DNA of 64,000 nt from DASPJQ01 sp035299065 (GCA_035299065.1 DATGXI010000129.1:22089-86088), one strand, 5' to 3'. Positions 8,343 to 16,645 are shown, counted from the first letter of the stretch. The notes: a model not told the origin generated them from the sequence alone. Numbers and translations: made by a program.

Positions 8343-9383
8343 TTAACTAACTAAATAGTCAATTCCCCTGGTAATTAAATACCCGCCACCTACCAGCCAA
8401 ACGAATAAAATAAGGGTCATGTAAATTATTTTTTTACCAGCTGAACGAAATTTTTCAATGGTAGTGTCACAACCCAATGCACACATGGCCATGGTGAGTA
8501 AAAAGGTGTCAATGGGATTTATCCAGTCAACTGTTTGTTTAGAGAGAACATTTAAGGAATTAAACCCGGCCACCAGGATGAAACCGAATACAAACCATGG
8601 AACGGGAATTTTTATTTTTTGGCCAGCGGTGCGTGTTTTACGGGCAAGAAAAAAACCAATGGCCAGCAATAATGGGGCAAGCATCATAACCCGCGTCATT
8701 TTTACTACAATGCCACTTGCCGCAGCTACGTCACCCACGGCATTGCCTGCTGCAACTACCTGCGCAACTTCGTGTATGCTACCCCCGATATAAATGCCGT
8801 ACTCATTTTCATTCATGTTTAACATACCCGATTCATACATGGCCGGGAAAACAAACATGGAAATGGTACCGAATAAAACCACGGTGCCAAGTGCAATAAC
8901 TGCTTTATACGATTCAGATTTTAACGTTGACTCGGTTGCCATAACGGCTGCTGCACCGCAAACAGCACTGCCAGCCGAGGCCAGTATAACCAGGTCACGG
9001 TCCATTCCAAATACTTTGCGGCCAATGATAATACCCAGTAAAAAGGTGGTTATTACCATGCATAAACTAACCAAAACGCCTTGAAGTCCTATGGCGCCAA
9101 TGCTTTGAAATGTGATGCGAAAACCATAGAAAATGATGGCTGTACGAAGTATAATTTTGGCGGAAAACAGGATTCCTACCGACCAGTTTTTGGTTAAATA
9201 CTGGTGAAGGGTGTTGCCGTAAACCATGCAGATGATAATGCCAATGATAAGTGGGCTAAACCCGTATTTCTTAACTGGCTCAAGCCCTGCTATAAAGGTG
9301 GCCAATGCCGCAAACGCTGCCATGAGAAGCACCCCATAAAGTGTTTTTAAACGATTGGCCTGGCTAAAATACGCGACTGACAT
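8343..9383 (-). CDS. YeiH-family (UPF0324) putative sulfate/sulfite exporter
   Basis: A 346-residue polytopic membrane protein of the Cons_hypoth698/YeiH family, with about 10 hydrophobic helices. Family features seen: GFSPLIIGIIICMVYGN after the first helix, ASAGSAVCGAAAVMA in the middle (the conserved small-residue CGA segment) and GGSIHEVAQVVAAG. Family members are annotated as sulfate or sulfite exporters, mostly by association. Here it diverges from a CstB-like persulfide dioxygenase/rhodanese gene across a 205-bp gap, which supports a role in clearing sulfur oxyanions. Substrate remains inferred. Confidence 0.88.
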   Translation of the reverse strand: MSVAYFSQANRLKTLYGVLLMAAFAALATFIAGLEPVKKYGFSPLIIGIIICMVYGNTLHQYLTKNWSVGILFSAKIILRTAIIFYGFRITFQSIGAIGLQGVLVSLCMVITTFLLGIIIGRKVFGMDRDLVILASAGSAVCGAAAVMATESTLKSESYKAVIALGTVVLFGTISMFVFPAMYESGMLNMNENEYGIYIGGSIHEVAQVVAAGNAVGDVAAASGIVVKMTRVMMLAPLLLAIGFFLARKTRTAGQKIKIPVPWFVFGFILVAGFNSLNVLSKQTVDWINPIDTFLLTMAMCALGCDTTIEKFRSAGKKIIYMTLILFVWLVGGGYLITRGIDYLVS

Positions 9384-9485
9384 GAGTTGTGTTAGCGTGC
9401 AAATGTAGCTTTATTCATGAATTGGAAATGAATAAAATCAGGTCAAAATCTGTATCCCACACGTAAACACTGGGAAGGAATTAGC

Positions 9486-9493
9486 TAAATTTG
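9486..9493 (+). promoter_or_regulatory. Candidate -7 box (TAAATTTG) for the persulfide dioxygenase gene
   Basis: TAAATTTG fits the Bacteroidota -7 consensus TAnnTTTG. No clear TTG -33 element is visible at the usual distance, so this is weak. If correct, the transcript would start near 9500 and the whole palindromic repeat at 9505-9573 would lie in its 5' leader. Confidence 0.3.
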
Positions 9494-9504
9494 TAAGGAA
9501 ATTT

Positions 9505-9573
9505 AAACACTTAAGGACACATAAGGTCACTTTAGAAATTCCTTACGTGTTCTTAAGTGAATTGAAGTGTTTC
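9505..9573. repeat. Decamer-unit palindrome, empty copy A
   Basis: An inverted repeat whose arms are each three 8-mers spaced every 10 bp. The left arm reads CACTTAAG, CACATAAG, CACTTTAG (starts 9508, 9518, 9528). The right arm, on the minus strand, reads CACTTCAA, CACTTAAG, CACGTAAG (blocks starting 9562, 9552, 9542). The arms are separated by only 6 bp. The outer right edge carries AAGTGTTTC plus an A run, matching the outer edges of copies B and C. It ends 15 bp before the start codon of the CstB-like gene, so it can fold in the mRNA leader. Confidence 0.85.
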
Positions 9574-9588
9574 AAAAAAACAGGAATT

Positions 9589-10977
9589 ATGAAAATTGAA
9601 CAATTATATACCAGTTGCCTTGCAGAAGCGGCTTATTACATTGAGTCGGAAGGGGAAATTGCCATTATTGACCCGTTGCGTGAATGCGAACCTTATTTGG
9701 AAAAAGCAAAAGCAAGCGGTGGAAAAATAAAATACATTTTTGAAACACATTTTCATGCCGATTTTGTGAGTGGACACGTTGATTTGGCGGCAAAAACAGG
9801 GGCTCAAATTGTTTACGGCCCCAATGCGAGCACCAGTTTTAAATCACACATTGCAAAAGACGGTGAAGTGTTTACGCTTGGTAAAATTACCATTACCGTT
9901 TTACATACACCTGGGCATACATTGGAATCATCAACTTATTTGTTGAAAGATGAAAACGGAAAACCGCATTGTATTTTTACAGGCGATACGCTTTTTATTG
10001 GCGATGTGGGACGACCTGATTTGGCTATTAAAAGTGATTTGACAAAGGAAGATCTGGCAGGAATGATGTTTGATTCACTGCGCAACAAAATAATGACTTT
10101 GCCAGACGATGTAATTGTTTACCCGGCACACGGTGCGGGATCATCATGCGGAAAAAACATGAGCAGCGAAACGTGGAGTACACTGGGTGAACAGAAAAAA
10201 ACAAACTATGCCCTTAAAGGCAACGACAAAGCTGCTTTTGTAAAAGAACTGACAACAGGCATTATGCCTGCACCGCAATATTTTGCAAAAAATGCTGCGC
10301 TGAATAAAAACGGATATGATAAAATTGACGATGTGGTAAGCAAGGGAAATACCGCGTTGAGTTTAGAGGCGTTTGATGCAGCTGTAAAAAATGGTGCGTT
10401 AATTCTGGATGTGCGTACAAAAGGCGAGTTTTCAAAAGCATTTATTCCCGGATCAATTTTTATTGGTTTGGAAGGAACATTTGCCATGTGGGTTGGTGCA
10501 TTGATTACCGATTTAAAACAACCATTGGTATTGATTACTCCTGAAGGCCAGGAAAGCGAAGCTGTTTTGCGTTTGGCACGCGTTGGGTATGATAATACGG
10601 TTGGGTATTTGAAAGGCGGAATTGAAACATGGAAAAACGCGGGCCGTGCTTTAGACCATGTAGAAAATATTACTGCTGAAAAATTAGCTGAATTGAATCC
10701 TGAACACATTGTTGACGTGCGTAAGCCGGGCGAATATGAGGCAGGCCATGTTTGTGGCGCTGTAAGCTTTCCGTTGGACTACATTAACGATCATTTAAAC
10801 GATTTGCACAAAGGCAATAAACATTACATACATTGCAAAAGCGGTTACCGTTCGGTAATTGCTATTTCAATTTTGAAGAAACAAGGCTACAAAGATTTGG
10901 TGGATGTGCTGGAGGGATATGGGGCCATGGAGAAGACCAACATTAAGTTGGTGGATGTTTGTACGAAGGGGGCGTAA
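9589..10977 (+). CDS. CstB-like persulfide dioxygenase with two rhodanese domains
   Basis: A 462-residue metallo-beta-lactamase-fold persulfide dioxygenase fused to tandem rhodanese domains, the architecture of CstB, which converts low-molecular-weight persulfides to thiosulfate. Iron-site motif: THFHADF with His54, His56 and Asp58 (Phe after Asp, as I recall for CstB-type proteins), then HTPGH and TGDTLF. The first rhodanese (about 275-365) has DVRTKGEF but no active-site Cys where LVLITPEG stands; the second (about 375-460) has the Cys loop CKSGYRS. I chose the ATG at 9589 because MKIEQLYTS is the expected N-terminus; an upstream in-frame start would run through the palindromic repeat. It is divergent from the YeiH-type exporter. 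Confidence 0.92.
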   Translation: MKIEQLYTSCLAEAAYYIESEGEIAIIDPLRECEPYLEKAKASGGKIKYIFETHFHADFVSGHVDLAAKTGAQIVYGPNASTSFKSHIAKDGEVFTLGKITITVLHTPGHTLESSTYLLKDENGKPHCIFTGDTLFIGDVGRPDLAIKSDLTKEDLAGMMFDSLRNKIMTLPDDVIVYPAHGAGSSCGKNMSSETWSTLGEQKKTNYALKGNDKAAFVKELTTGIMPAPQYFAKNAALNKNGYDKIDDVVSKGNTALSLEAFDAAVKNGALILDVRTKGEFSKAFIPGSIFIGLEGTFAMWVGALITDLKQPLVLITPEGQESEAVLRLARVGYDNTVGYLKGGIETWKNAGRALDHVENITAEKLAELNPEHIVDVRKPGEYEAGHVCGAVSFPLDYINDHLNDLHKGNKHYIHCKSGYRSVIAISILKKQGYKDLVDVLEGYGAMEKTNIKLVDVCTKGA

Positions 10978-10983
10978 AAAAGC

Positions 10984-11055
10984 GCTTACCGAATCGCGAG
11001 CGACTGGCCAGCGAATCAAGTTCACGTGTGATGTTAGGGAGCGAAGCGATCTGCC
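10984..11055 (+). repeat. Left arm of imperfect long inverted repeat flanking the 11119 gene
   Basis: This 72-bp block matches, in inverse orientation, the block at 11848-11919. Shared cores are TACC(G/A)AATCGCGAG, AAT(C/T)AAGTTCA and CGAAGCGATC(T/C)GC in the same order and at almost the same spacing. It begins 7 bp after the stop codon of the persulfide dioxygenase gene. Confidence 0.7.
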
Positions 11056-11118
11056 AGACCTTGGAAGGTAAACCAGTGCGCCTTTGTAACTTCGAATTAA
11101 GTTAGCGTTATAGATTTT

Positions 11119-11814
11119 ATGGGTAAAATCAAGTTTCTTTTTCTTATACTCTTTGCTACCACTTTCTCGGAGGAAAGCTATGGGCAGGAGATTTATATTC
11201 CTTTGAAAGCGTTAAAATTGGATTGGCAAGTTTACCATGGTTTTAATGTCACAAATAAAATAGTTGTTTCAAAACTTGATACGATTTCAAGCCCTGAGGA
11301 CACTAGTATTTATTCCCTGAATCGTGTAAACGATACAACGTACGATTTGAAAATAAATTGCACTTGCTGCAGCCCCTATTTCAACTTAAATATAAATTCT
11401 CATTGGAATGGAGACAATTTTCAGTGCTTTTTAAACAAAGTTAATTTTTCGTGCAAACTTGAATTGGGTTATCTTGATAGTGACACTGTAAAAAATAAAT
11501 ATTTTACAATCCTTACAGAAGGGGGATTAAGGGCTTCCTGCAACACGGGAATAGGTTATGATAGCGATCTTCATAAATTTTCTCAACTAGAAATTCAATC
11601 ATATGAAGTTATTCTTAAAAAAGATGATGACACAATTTATTTCAAGCAAGTTGTAACAAAAAGTCAACCATTGGATTGGGAAACAATTAATAAATTAGTT
11701 TCTAAAAACTCAAAACATAAATTAACCTTACTTATAAAATCAGTATTTGTCAAAACTACTAAAGGTTCTATGGTTAGAGTTAACCCGATCAACGTTTTCA
11801 TTAAACCTGATTAA
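11119..11814 (+). CDS. Secreted protein of unknown function in an inverted-repeat bracket
   Basis: A 231-residue protein with a clear signal peptide (MGKIKFLFLILFATTF through SYGQ, about 22 residues). The mature part is beta-rich with a CTCCSPYF segment near residue 94; four or five cysteines may form disulfides. No family recognised. The gene is visibly more AT-rich than its neighbours and sits alone between the 72-bp inverted repeats at 10984-11055 and 11848-11919, away from any operon. This looks like an acquired cassette; the function is unknown. Confidence 0.6.
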   Translation: MGKIKFLFLILFATTFSEESYGQEIYIPLKALKLDWQVYHGFNVTNKIVVSKLDTISSPEDTSIYSLNRVNDTTYDLKINCTCCSPYFNLNINSHWNGDNFQCFLNKVNFSCKLELGYLDSDTVKNKYFTILTEGGLRASCNTGIGYDSDLHKFSQLEIQSYEVILKKDDDTIYFKQVVTKSQPLDWETINKLVSKNSKHKLTLLIKSVFVKTTKGSMVRVNPINVFIKPD

Positions 11815-11847
11815 TCATAATTGAACGCCAAAATACTAACGAGCCTT

Positions 11848-11919
11848 AGCGGATCGCTTCGATCACTTAATATCTCTTTTGAACTTAATTCTGCAAAGCT
11901 CCCTCGCGATTTGGTAGCG
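11848..11919 (-). repeat. Right arm of imperfect long inverted repeat
   Basis: Inverse partner of the block at 10984-11055, about two-thirds identical over 72 bp with three near-perfect cores. It ends one base before the stop codon of the neighbouring histidine kinase gene on the minus strand, so both arms abut neighbouring genes closely. Confidence 0.7.
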
Positions 11920-11920
11920 T

Positions 11921-13843
11921 TCACTTCACCTCAAACACAATCCTGAAACAGGTTCCGGGATTTAATCGTTCGTATGTAAATGTACCGTTGAGTTGCTGTG
12001 TTAATCCATTTGCCAGTTTCATTCCCAGTGAACCCGGTTTTTGCGGTGTGAAATCCTCTTTGAGTCCTACCCCATCATCTTTAATTTCAATAACTATATT
12101 TTTACCATCCTGCCTTGCAAAAAGACTTATGGTCAAATAACGTGATGGATCTTTTGCGTATTTGATGGCATTGGTCAATAATTCATTTACAATTAAACCA
12201 AGCAACACTGACTGGTGCGAAGAAATAATTAAATGCCCGCTTACGGTTGTGGTCACGGTGGTGTCTTTTCCCACCAGGGTATTGGTAAGGTATGAAACCA
12301 GTTTTTCAACGTACTGTTTAAGCTCTACCTGTTCAATGGTCTCACCCTGGTAAAGCATTTCATGAACCAAACCCAAACTGTGAATGCGCGCCTCACAGGT
12401 TTTTAAAATATCCTGTACGTCTTTTGTTTTACCATGCATTTCAATTCCCAAAAAACTGTTTACAATGTGAAGGTTGTTTTTTACGCGGTGGTTTAATTCC
12501 TTAAACAGGAAATCTTTTTGCTCAACCGTTTTTTCCAGTTGTTTTTTTGTTGTATTTAATTTACGGTTGATGAATAACACATAAATAAAAAACACACATA
12601 TACCGGAAATACCAATCCACAGGTACAGGTTTTGCTTTTGGCCCTGGGCTTTTAATTCCCGTTCTTTTTCCACCAGTTGGTGAGCGGTTGTGTTGCGTTG
12701 GTTTAGGGCCAGTATCAGCGCCTCTTTGTCACGCAGGTTATAACGTGCTTCTGTTTCCTGGGTAATGCGGTCCTGGCGCAATTCCTGCACTTGCTTTTCC
12801 AATTGTTGTATCTCGTTCCATTCCTGCGTGAACATATGCTGGTCACCGGCATTTACAGCAGCCAGCAACCTGTTTTTAAGCAGGTCCAGTTTTACTTCGG
12901 GCAGGTTTTCAACGTTTGCATAATTCAGACTGGTGTCATAATGCTGCACCGCTTTTTTCCAGTTTTTTTGTTTCGATTCAAAATCACCAAGGTATTTGTA
13001 ATAAGCCGCCAGGTTATGCGCTTGTTTTTCTGTATGCAGTAACTGGTGAATGAGCTTAACCGATTCACGAAATTTATTGTGACGACCTGTTGCCAGGTAA
13101 ATTTCCATCAGCAAAAGATGATTTTCAGGAAAAAAAACCTTGATGTTGTTTTTACTATCAAACGCCAGAGCTTGTTTGATTTCCTTTTCGGCTTCAGTGT
13201 ATTTTTTTTGCTGAATGTATATACGCCCGATTCCACGATACGTATGGGTTATTTCGTGCACATCTTTTTCCTTTAAGAAAAATTCTTTTGCTTTCCCATA
13301 AAGCTCAAGGGCCTTTTGGTGATTTTCCAATAAGTAGTACAATCCGGCAAAATTGCTGTACAAATTGCCTATGGCGTTGTATCTCCTGGTTTTTTTGAGT
13401 ATTTCAAGCGCCTCATAATAATTTTTAATGGCCAGGTCGTACCGCGACTGCATTTTATATATGGTGGCAATGTTGTTGTACACAGCCGCAATTCCATCGG
13501 CAAATTTGCGCGCCTTGTACGACTCAAGTGTTTTGAAATAATAAAAAAGCGATGAGTCCAGGTTTCCTTTCAAGTGGTGCAATGAACCAATGTGCACCTG
13601 GCCATATTCAACGGAGCCTGTGTCTTTGTCAAGACTGGCGTAATGGACTAACAGGCGTGCGTAATAAAGTGCCGAATCACGGTTTGATTTGCGGTAGTTT
13701 AACAGGAGGCTGTCGGCATAATAAGATTTATCATGAACCGAAACATTTTTTTGTGACATTTTCTTTTTCCAATTACCAACCTGTGTGTACCCGTTCAGGA
13801 AACACAGCAATGGAATTATTAGAAAAAGTTTTTTACGGTTCAC
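11921..13843 (-). CDS. TPR sensor histidine kinase (HisKA_2 type)
   Basis: A membrane histidine kinase: signal sequence (KKLFLIIPLLCFLNGYTQ), periplasmic TPR array (about residues 40-330, with repeats such as AVYNNIATIYKMQSRYDLA), a coiled coil, one TM helix (LYLWIGISGICVFFIYVLFI) and a cytoplasmic HisKA_2 dimerisation/ATPase module. The phospho-acceptor His is in NHRVKNNLHIV; ATPase motifs are NELLTNAIKYA and DDGVGL. No ATG begins this frame. TTG at 13903 lies inside the terminator of the upstream gene, so I prefer GTG at 13843, directly before the signal peptide. No response regulator is adjacent; the LytTR regulator at 20908 is the nearest candidate. Confidence 0.88.
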   Translation of the reverse strand: MNRKKLFLIIPLLCFLNGYTQVGNWKKKMSQKNVSVHDKSYYADSLLLNYRKSNRDSALYYARLLVHYASLDKDTGSVEYGQVHIGSLHHLKGNLDSSLFYYFKTLESYKARKFADGIAAVYNNIATIYKMQSRYDLAIKNYYEALEILKKTRRYNAIGNLYSNFAGLYYLLENHQKALELYGKAKEFFLKEKDVHEITHTYRGIGRIYIQQKKYTEAEKEIKQALAFDSKNNIKVFFPENHLLLMEIYLATGRHNKFRESVKLIHQLLHTEKQAHNLAAYYKYLGDFESKQKNWKKAVQHYDTSLNYANVENLPEVKLDLLKNRLLAAVNAGDQHMFTQEWNEIQQLEKQVQELRQDRITQETEARYNLRDKEALILALNQRNTTAHQLVEKERELKAQGQKQNLYLWIGISGICVFFIYVLFINRKLNTTKKQLEKTVEQKDFLFKELNHRVKNNLHIVNSFLGIEMHGKTKDVQDILKTCEARIHSLGLVHEMLYQGETIEQVELKQYVEKLVSYLTNTLVGKDTTVTTTVSGHLIISSHQSVLLGLIVNELLTNAIKYAKDPSRYLTISLFARQDGKNIVIEIKDDGVGLKEDFTPQKPGSLGMKLANGLTQQLNGTFTYERLNPGTCFRIVFEVK

Positions 13844-13887
13844 CCCTGCTAATATACGTTTATTTTGCAACGGTTTATTGGCAATAA

Positions 13888-13911
13888 AAAAGCCCTTTTG
13901 CAAGGGCTTTT
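13888..13911 (-). terminator. Rho-independent terminator of the lipoprotein gene
   Basis: A perfect 10-bp stem (AAAAGCCCTT / AAGGGCTTTT) with a 4-base loop, 5 bases beyond the stop codon of the lipoprotein gene on the minus strand and ending in a T tract. It also overlaps the TTG-initiated extension of the next gene, which argues against that longer start. Confidence 0.85.
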
Positions 13912-13915
13912 GATA

Positions 13916-14725
13916 TTATTTTACTATTTTACAGTTTAGGAGGTATGGTGCACCGTAATGCATTTTATAATCCACCTCACCTTGAATGCTTACGTTTTTT
14001 TGGCTTGGTTGCAATTCTTTTGCGGCACCTTCTGCTGCAAACGAGCAACCTACCTTTTGTTCATCGCCCGGTAATTGAAGGTCAACCCGTTCTTCGAGCA
14101 ATTTTTTACCATCGGCTGATTTTGACGTGGTAGTTCCCCAATAATCACCTGTTACAGTTATTACTTTTTTATCCCATGCTTTAATGCTGTTTATAATATC
14201 CTGTGTATTGTAAACCACATCACCTGAAATTGCTTTGGGATTAAACGCTGATGTTTTGGATTCACCTTCTACCGGTTTTAATTCAGCCTCTGTTACCTTT
14301 AATTCACTCCAGTAACCTATTTCGGTTATTTTTCCCTTCAAAATATACGGTTTTCCTTTGGCAATTGCCAGGTCAGGCACCGTGGTGAAGTTTATAGCCA
14401 CTGCAGTCTCGCTACCATCAGGTGTTGCAGTTCCTGACATATCCTGCTTGCATTTTTCCTGGTCAACATACACCGTTGGATAAACAATCATTTGAACGGT
14501 TTTTCCGTAATACGCACTCATTGATTTAATGAGTTGCGTAGTGGTTATGGCTTTTGACAGATCATCTTTGGCTGGATCAAGAATTGAGCCATCTTCTTTC
14601 ACACCCTCTTCTTTGGTTTCGGTTGCCGTACTGTCAGCACCGCCTTCTTTGTTGTTTTCCTTGTCTTTTGCGCCACAAGCCGACAACAATGCAATGGCGG
14701 CCAGGGTATACATGATTTTTTTCAT
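13916..14725 (-). CDS. Lipoprotein with two OB-fold (tRNA_anti-like) domains
   Basis: A 269-residue lipoprotein: the signal peptide ends in LLSACG (Cys17), followed by a low-complexity charged linker to about residue 50. Two similar beta-barrel-type regions follow, about 60-155 (YYGKTVQMIV ... GKITEIGYW) and 165-269 (WDKKVITVTGDYW ... SIQGEVDYK). The alternation and the K-x-V-x-V-x-G starts resemble the tRNA_anti-like/OB-fold lipoproteins of Bacteroidota. Ligand unknown. It has its own terminator, and its start lies 32 bp downstream of the stop of the small hypothetical gene. Confidence 0.6.
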   Translation of the reverse strand: MKKIMYTLAAIALLSACGAKDKENNKEGGADSTATETKEEGVKEDGSILDPAKDDLSKAITTTQLIKSMSAYYGKTVQMIVYPTVYVDQEKCKQDMSGTATPDGSETAVAINFTTVPDLAIAKGKPYILKGKITEIGYWSELKVTEAELKPVEGESKTSAFNPKAISGDVVYNTQDIINSIKAWDKKVITVTGDYWGTTTSKSADGKKLLEERVDLQLPGDEQKVGCSFAAEGAAKELQPSQKNVSIQGEVDYKMHYGAPYLLNCKIVK

Positions 14726-14757
14726 CTTTATTTTTGGTTTTTTGTTAAAGTACTAAT

Positions 14758-15189
14758 TTATGCATATGGATTTTTGTAAATCCATGCACCGTTTTCAAAC
14801 GCATAATACATGCTAAGGCTCATGAAAGCATTAAGTATGGTGCGTTGTTTTACTTCATCGGTCAATTCAACGTGCATGAGTTTGCTGGGATCCATTTGAT
14901 ATCCCACACCACCTGCGTTTGCAGCGCTGTTGATTGCGCTACCAGCACCTGATACACCGGTTAAATTACCCAGGGCATTTGAAGCACTGCTTATGGCTAC
15001 CCCTGATGCCATTGATTTGGCGGTTTCAGCTGCCACGCGTTTCATGATTTCTTCCTGGCTTGGCATAGCAAATCCCATTGTTTCCATTGGCGCTTCCTGG
15101 TTTGTTGCCTTTAATTTCAATGTTACCTGGTTACCTGTCCAGGTTTCTTCCACAATCAGTGGTTTGATTTGTTCGAATGTTGGCTCCAT
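14758..15189 (-). CDS. Hypothetical protein
   Basis: A 143-residue protein without a signal peptide. It has a polar N-terminal part (to about residue 55), a central Ala/Gly/Ser-rich hydrophobic stretch (about 60-92, ASGVAISSASNALG) and a C-terminal segment ending near WIYKNPYA. The middle could be a glycine-zipper-like membrane or amyloid-like segment, but nothing recognisable. It is followed on the same strand by the OB-fold lipoprotein gene 32 bp away. Confidence 0.5.
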   Translation of the reverse strand: MEPTFEQIKPLIVEETWTGNQVTLKLKATNQEAPMETMGFAMPSQEEIMKRVAAETAKSMASGVAISSASNALGNLTGVSGAGSAINSAANAGGVGYQMDPSKLMHVELTDEVKQRTILNAFMSLSMYYAFENGAWIYKNPYA

Positions 15190-15200
15190 GCGTATTTATG

Positions 15201-15228
15201 ATTTAAGATTTATAATTTAAGATTTAAG
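15201..15228. repeat. Four-copy 7-bp tandem repeat (ATTTAAG)
   Basis: ATTTAAG, ATTTATA, ATTTAAG, ATTTAAG in perfect 7-bp register, in the 40-bp gap between the WG-repeat gene and the small hypothetical gene. Its position next to the stop of the former and upstream of the latter would allow copy-number changes to alter spacing. Confidence 0.75.
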
Positions 15229-15229
15229 A

Positions 15230-16645
15230 TTAGTTTTTCATTTTAATGATTCCCCATCGCCCATCAGATGTCACTTTAATGTGGTCTTCTAAAAAAAACA
15301 TGCGTCCGAATTCAAAATCGGTGAGTATTTTTCCTTTGTCATTTACAATAGCAAACAACACATCATCGCTTATTTTCTTTCCCAGGGCACAATACCCGTT
15401 TTCAAATTCAAGAGCTGCTGCGTATTCAAACGGCACAACTGTTTCACCTTTTTTATTTATAAGCCCAAATTTTTCGTTTAAATATACCGGAGCAAGACCT
15501 CCGTCTCCAAAATCGTATGCGTAGTCATATATAGCCGGTAAAACCATTTTTCCCGCACGGTCCATAAAACCAATTTTTCCATTTGGTTTTACTTTTACCA
15601 ATCCGTTACTAAAATAAAAATCTTCTTTTTGTGTTACAAAAGGTTGAATAACCATGTTAAAACTTGTGTCCACAAAACCCCATTTAGATCCTACTTTTAC
15701 GGCAGCCAGGTATTCACTAAATCCCATGATTTCGCCATACGTTGGTTGAATTATAATTTTTCCGTTAAAATCCATTATGCCGTACAGGTTGTTTTTACTC
15801 AGGAATGCCAGCTTATTGCGTCCAACTACATAAATGTCCTGGTACTTTTCGGTGAGTTTTTTACCTGTCGGATCAATTATGTAATTGTAATTTCCTTCAT
15901 AGGCAATGCGGTTTTTACCCAGCATAATGTATCCATCGTGGGAAAAGGTTTCTATTATTTTGCCGGTTGTATCAATGATGTATTGCTGTGGATCATCAGT
16001 AGACTTAGTAACAATAAACTGACCTTCGACATAGTATGGCGACATGGTCCAGTATTGAAAAGGCAACACAATTTCGCCCTTTGTATTCATAATTCCCCAA
16101 TAAGTCATGTTGCGTACAGCAATGTATTTACCCACATGGTTTTTGGCTATTTCCCAAAATTCGGAATACGGTTTGATAATCCATGTATATGGTTTGGTGT
16201 TAACCGGGGTTTCGCACAACGGAATATTGGCCGGGGTTTCATTGGCAGCTCCAAGCCATGTTATGACTTTGTTATTTACCCGTGCTATGCCCATTCCCTT
16301 ATATTCCACATTTTCCAGGTCATGTGCAAAATACTTGGCATATACATCCATTGCTTCCTGCGATGTGTTGTAGTCAAACTTAAATTCATAATTTAAAGGT
16401 GATCCAATTCCGTTGTAACCAGCCGATGTGCGCGGGTAAGCATTGGGATTGGTTCCATCAGCATTTACCTGCGCTGCTTTTGTTAGCATAGGGCTATACA
16501 TAAACGCTGGTAAATTTTTGCTTTTCCTGTATTCGTTTATTTTTTCAAATAATTCTTTTTCCCATTGCGTATAACACAATGGGTCCTGGGCCATTGCCTG
16601 GAGGCAACACAACATTGTTAGCAGGAATAAAAATTTCTTTTTCAT
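15230..16645 (-). CDS. Secreted CAP-domain plus WG-repeat protein
   Basis: A 471-residue secreted protein (signal peptide about residues 1-19, LLTMLCCLQAMAQ). The N-terminal part (about 22-135) resembles a CAP/SCP domain: KINEYRKSKNLPAFMYS, then LTKAAQVNADG and a late GMGIARVNNKVITWLG strand. From about residue 165 to the end run WG repeats such as WGIMNTKGEIVLPFQYW, WGFVDTSFNMVIQPF and FGLINKKGETVVPFEY. Role unknown; WG-repeat proteins are often surface or periplasmic. The stop codon of the upstream kinase-gene neighbour lies one base beyond its start codon's edge, so the two are adjacent on the same strand. Confidence 0.8.
   Translation of the reverse strand: MKKKFLFLLTMLCCLQAMAQDPLCYTQWEKELFEKINEYRKSKNLPAFMYSPMLTKAAQVNADGTNPNAYPRTSAGYNGIGSPLNYEFKFDYNTSQEAMDVYAKYFAHDLENVEYKGMGIARVNNKVITWLGAANETPANIPLCETPVNTKPYTWIIKPYSEFWEIAKNHVGKYIAVRNMTYWGIMNTKGEIVLPFQYWTMSPYYVEGQFIVTKSTDDPQQYIIDTTGKIIETFSHDGYIMLGKNRIAYEGNYNYIIDPTGKKLTEKYQDIYVVGRNKLAFLSKNNLYGIMDFNGKIIIQPTYGEIMGFSEYLAAVKVGSKWGFVDTSFNMVIQPFVTQKEDFYFSNGLVKVKPNGKIGFMDRAGKMVLPAIYDYAYDFGDGGLAPVYLNEKFGLINKKGETVVPFEYAAALEFENGYCALGKKISDDVLFAIVNDKGKILTDFEFGRMFFLEDHIKVTSDGRWGIIKMKN

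Noticed and set aside
9505..9573. Palindrome A as a terminator of the YeiH or dioxygenase gene
   Set aside because: It is upstream of both genes, the T/A run is on the wrong side of the stem, and the 10-bp internal repetition is not a terminator feature.
10206..10709. Minus-strand 167-codon frame within the dioxygenase gene
   Set aside because: Antisense to a well-supported enzyme and without recognisable features.
10984..11119. Integron attC sites around the 11119 gene
   Set aside because: GTTAGC-like motifs occur but the GTTRRRY/RYYYAAC core pair and the typical attC fold are not present, and no integrase is nearby.
15629..16396. Plus-strand 255-codon frame inside the CAP/WG-repeat gene
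   Set aside because: Shadow of the minus-strand gene; composition rich in Cys/Phe/His as expected from antisense of AT-rich coding sequence.
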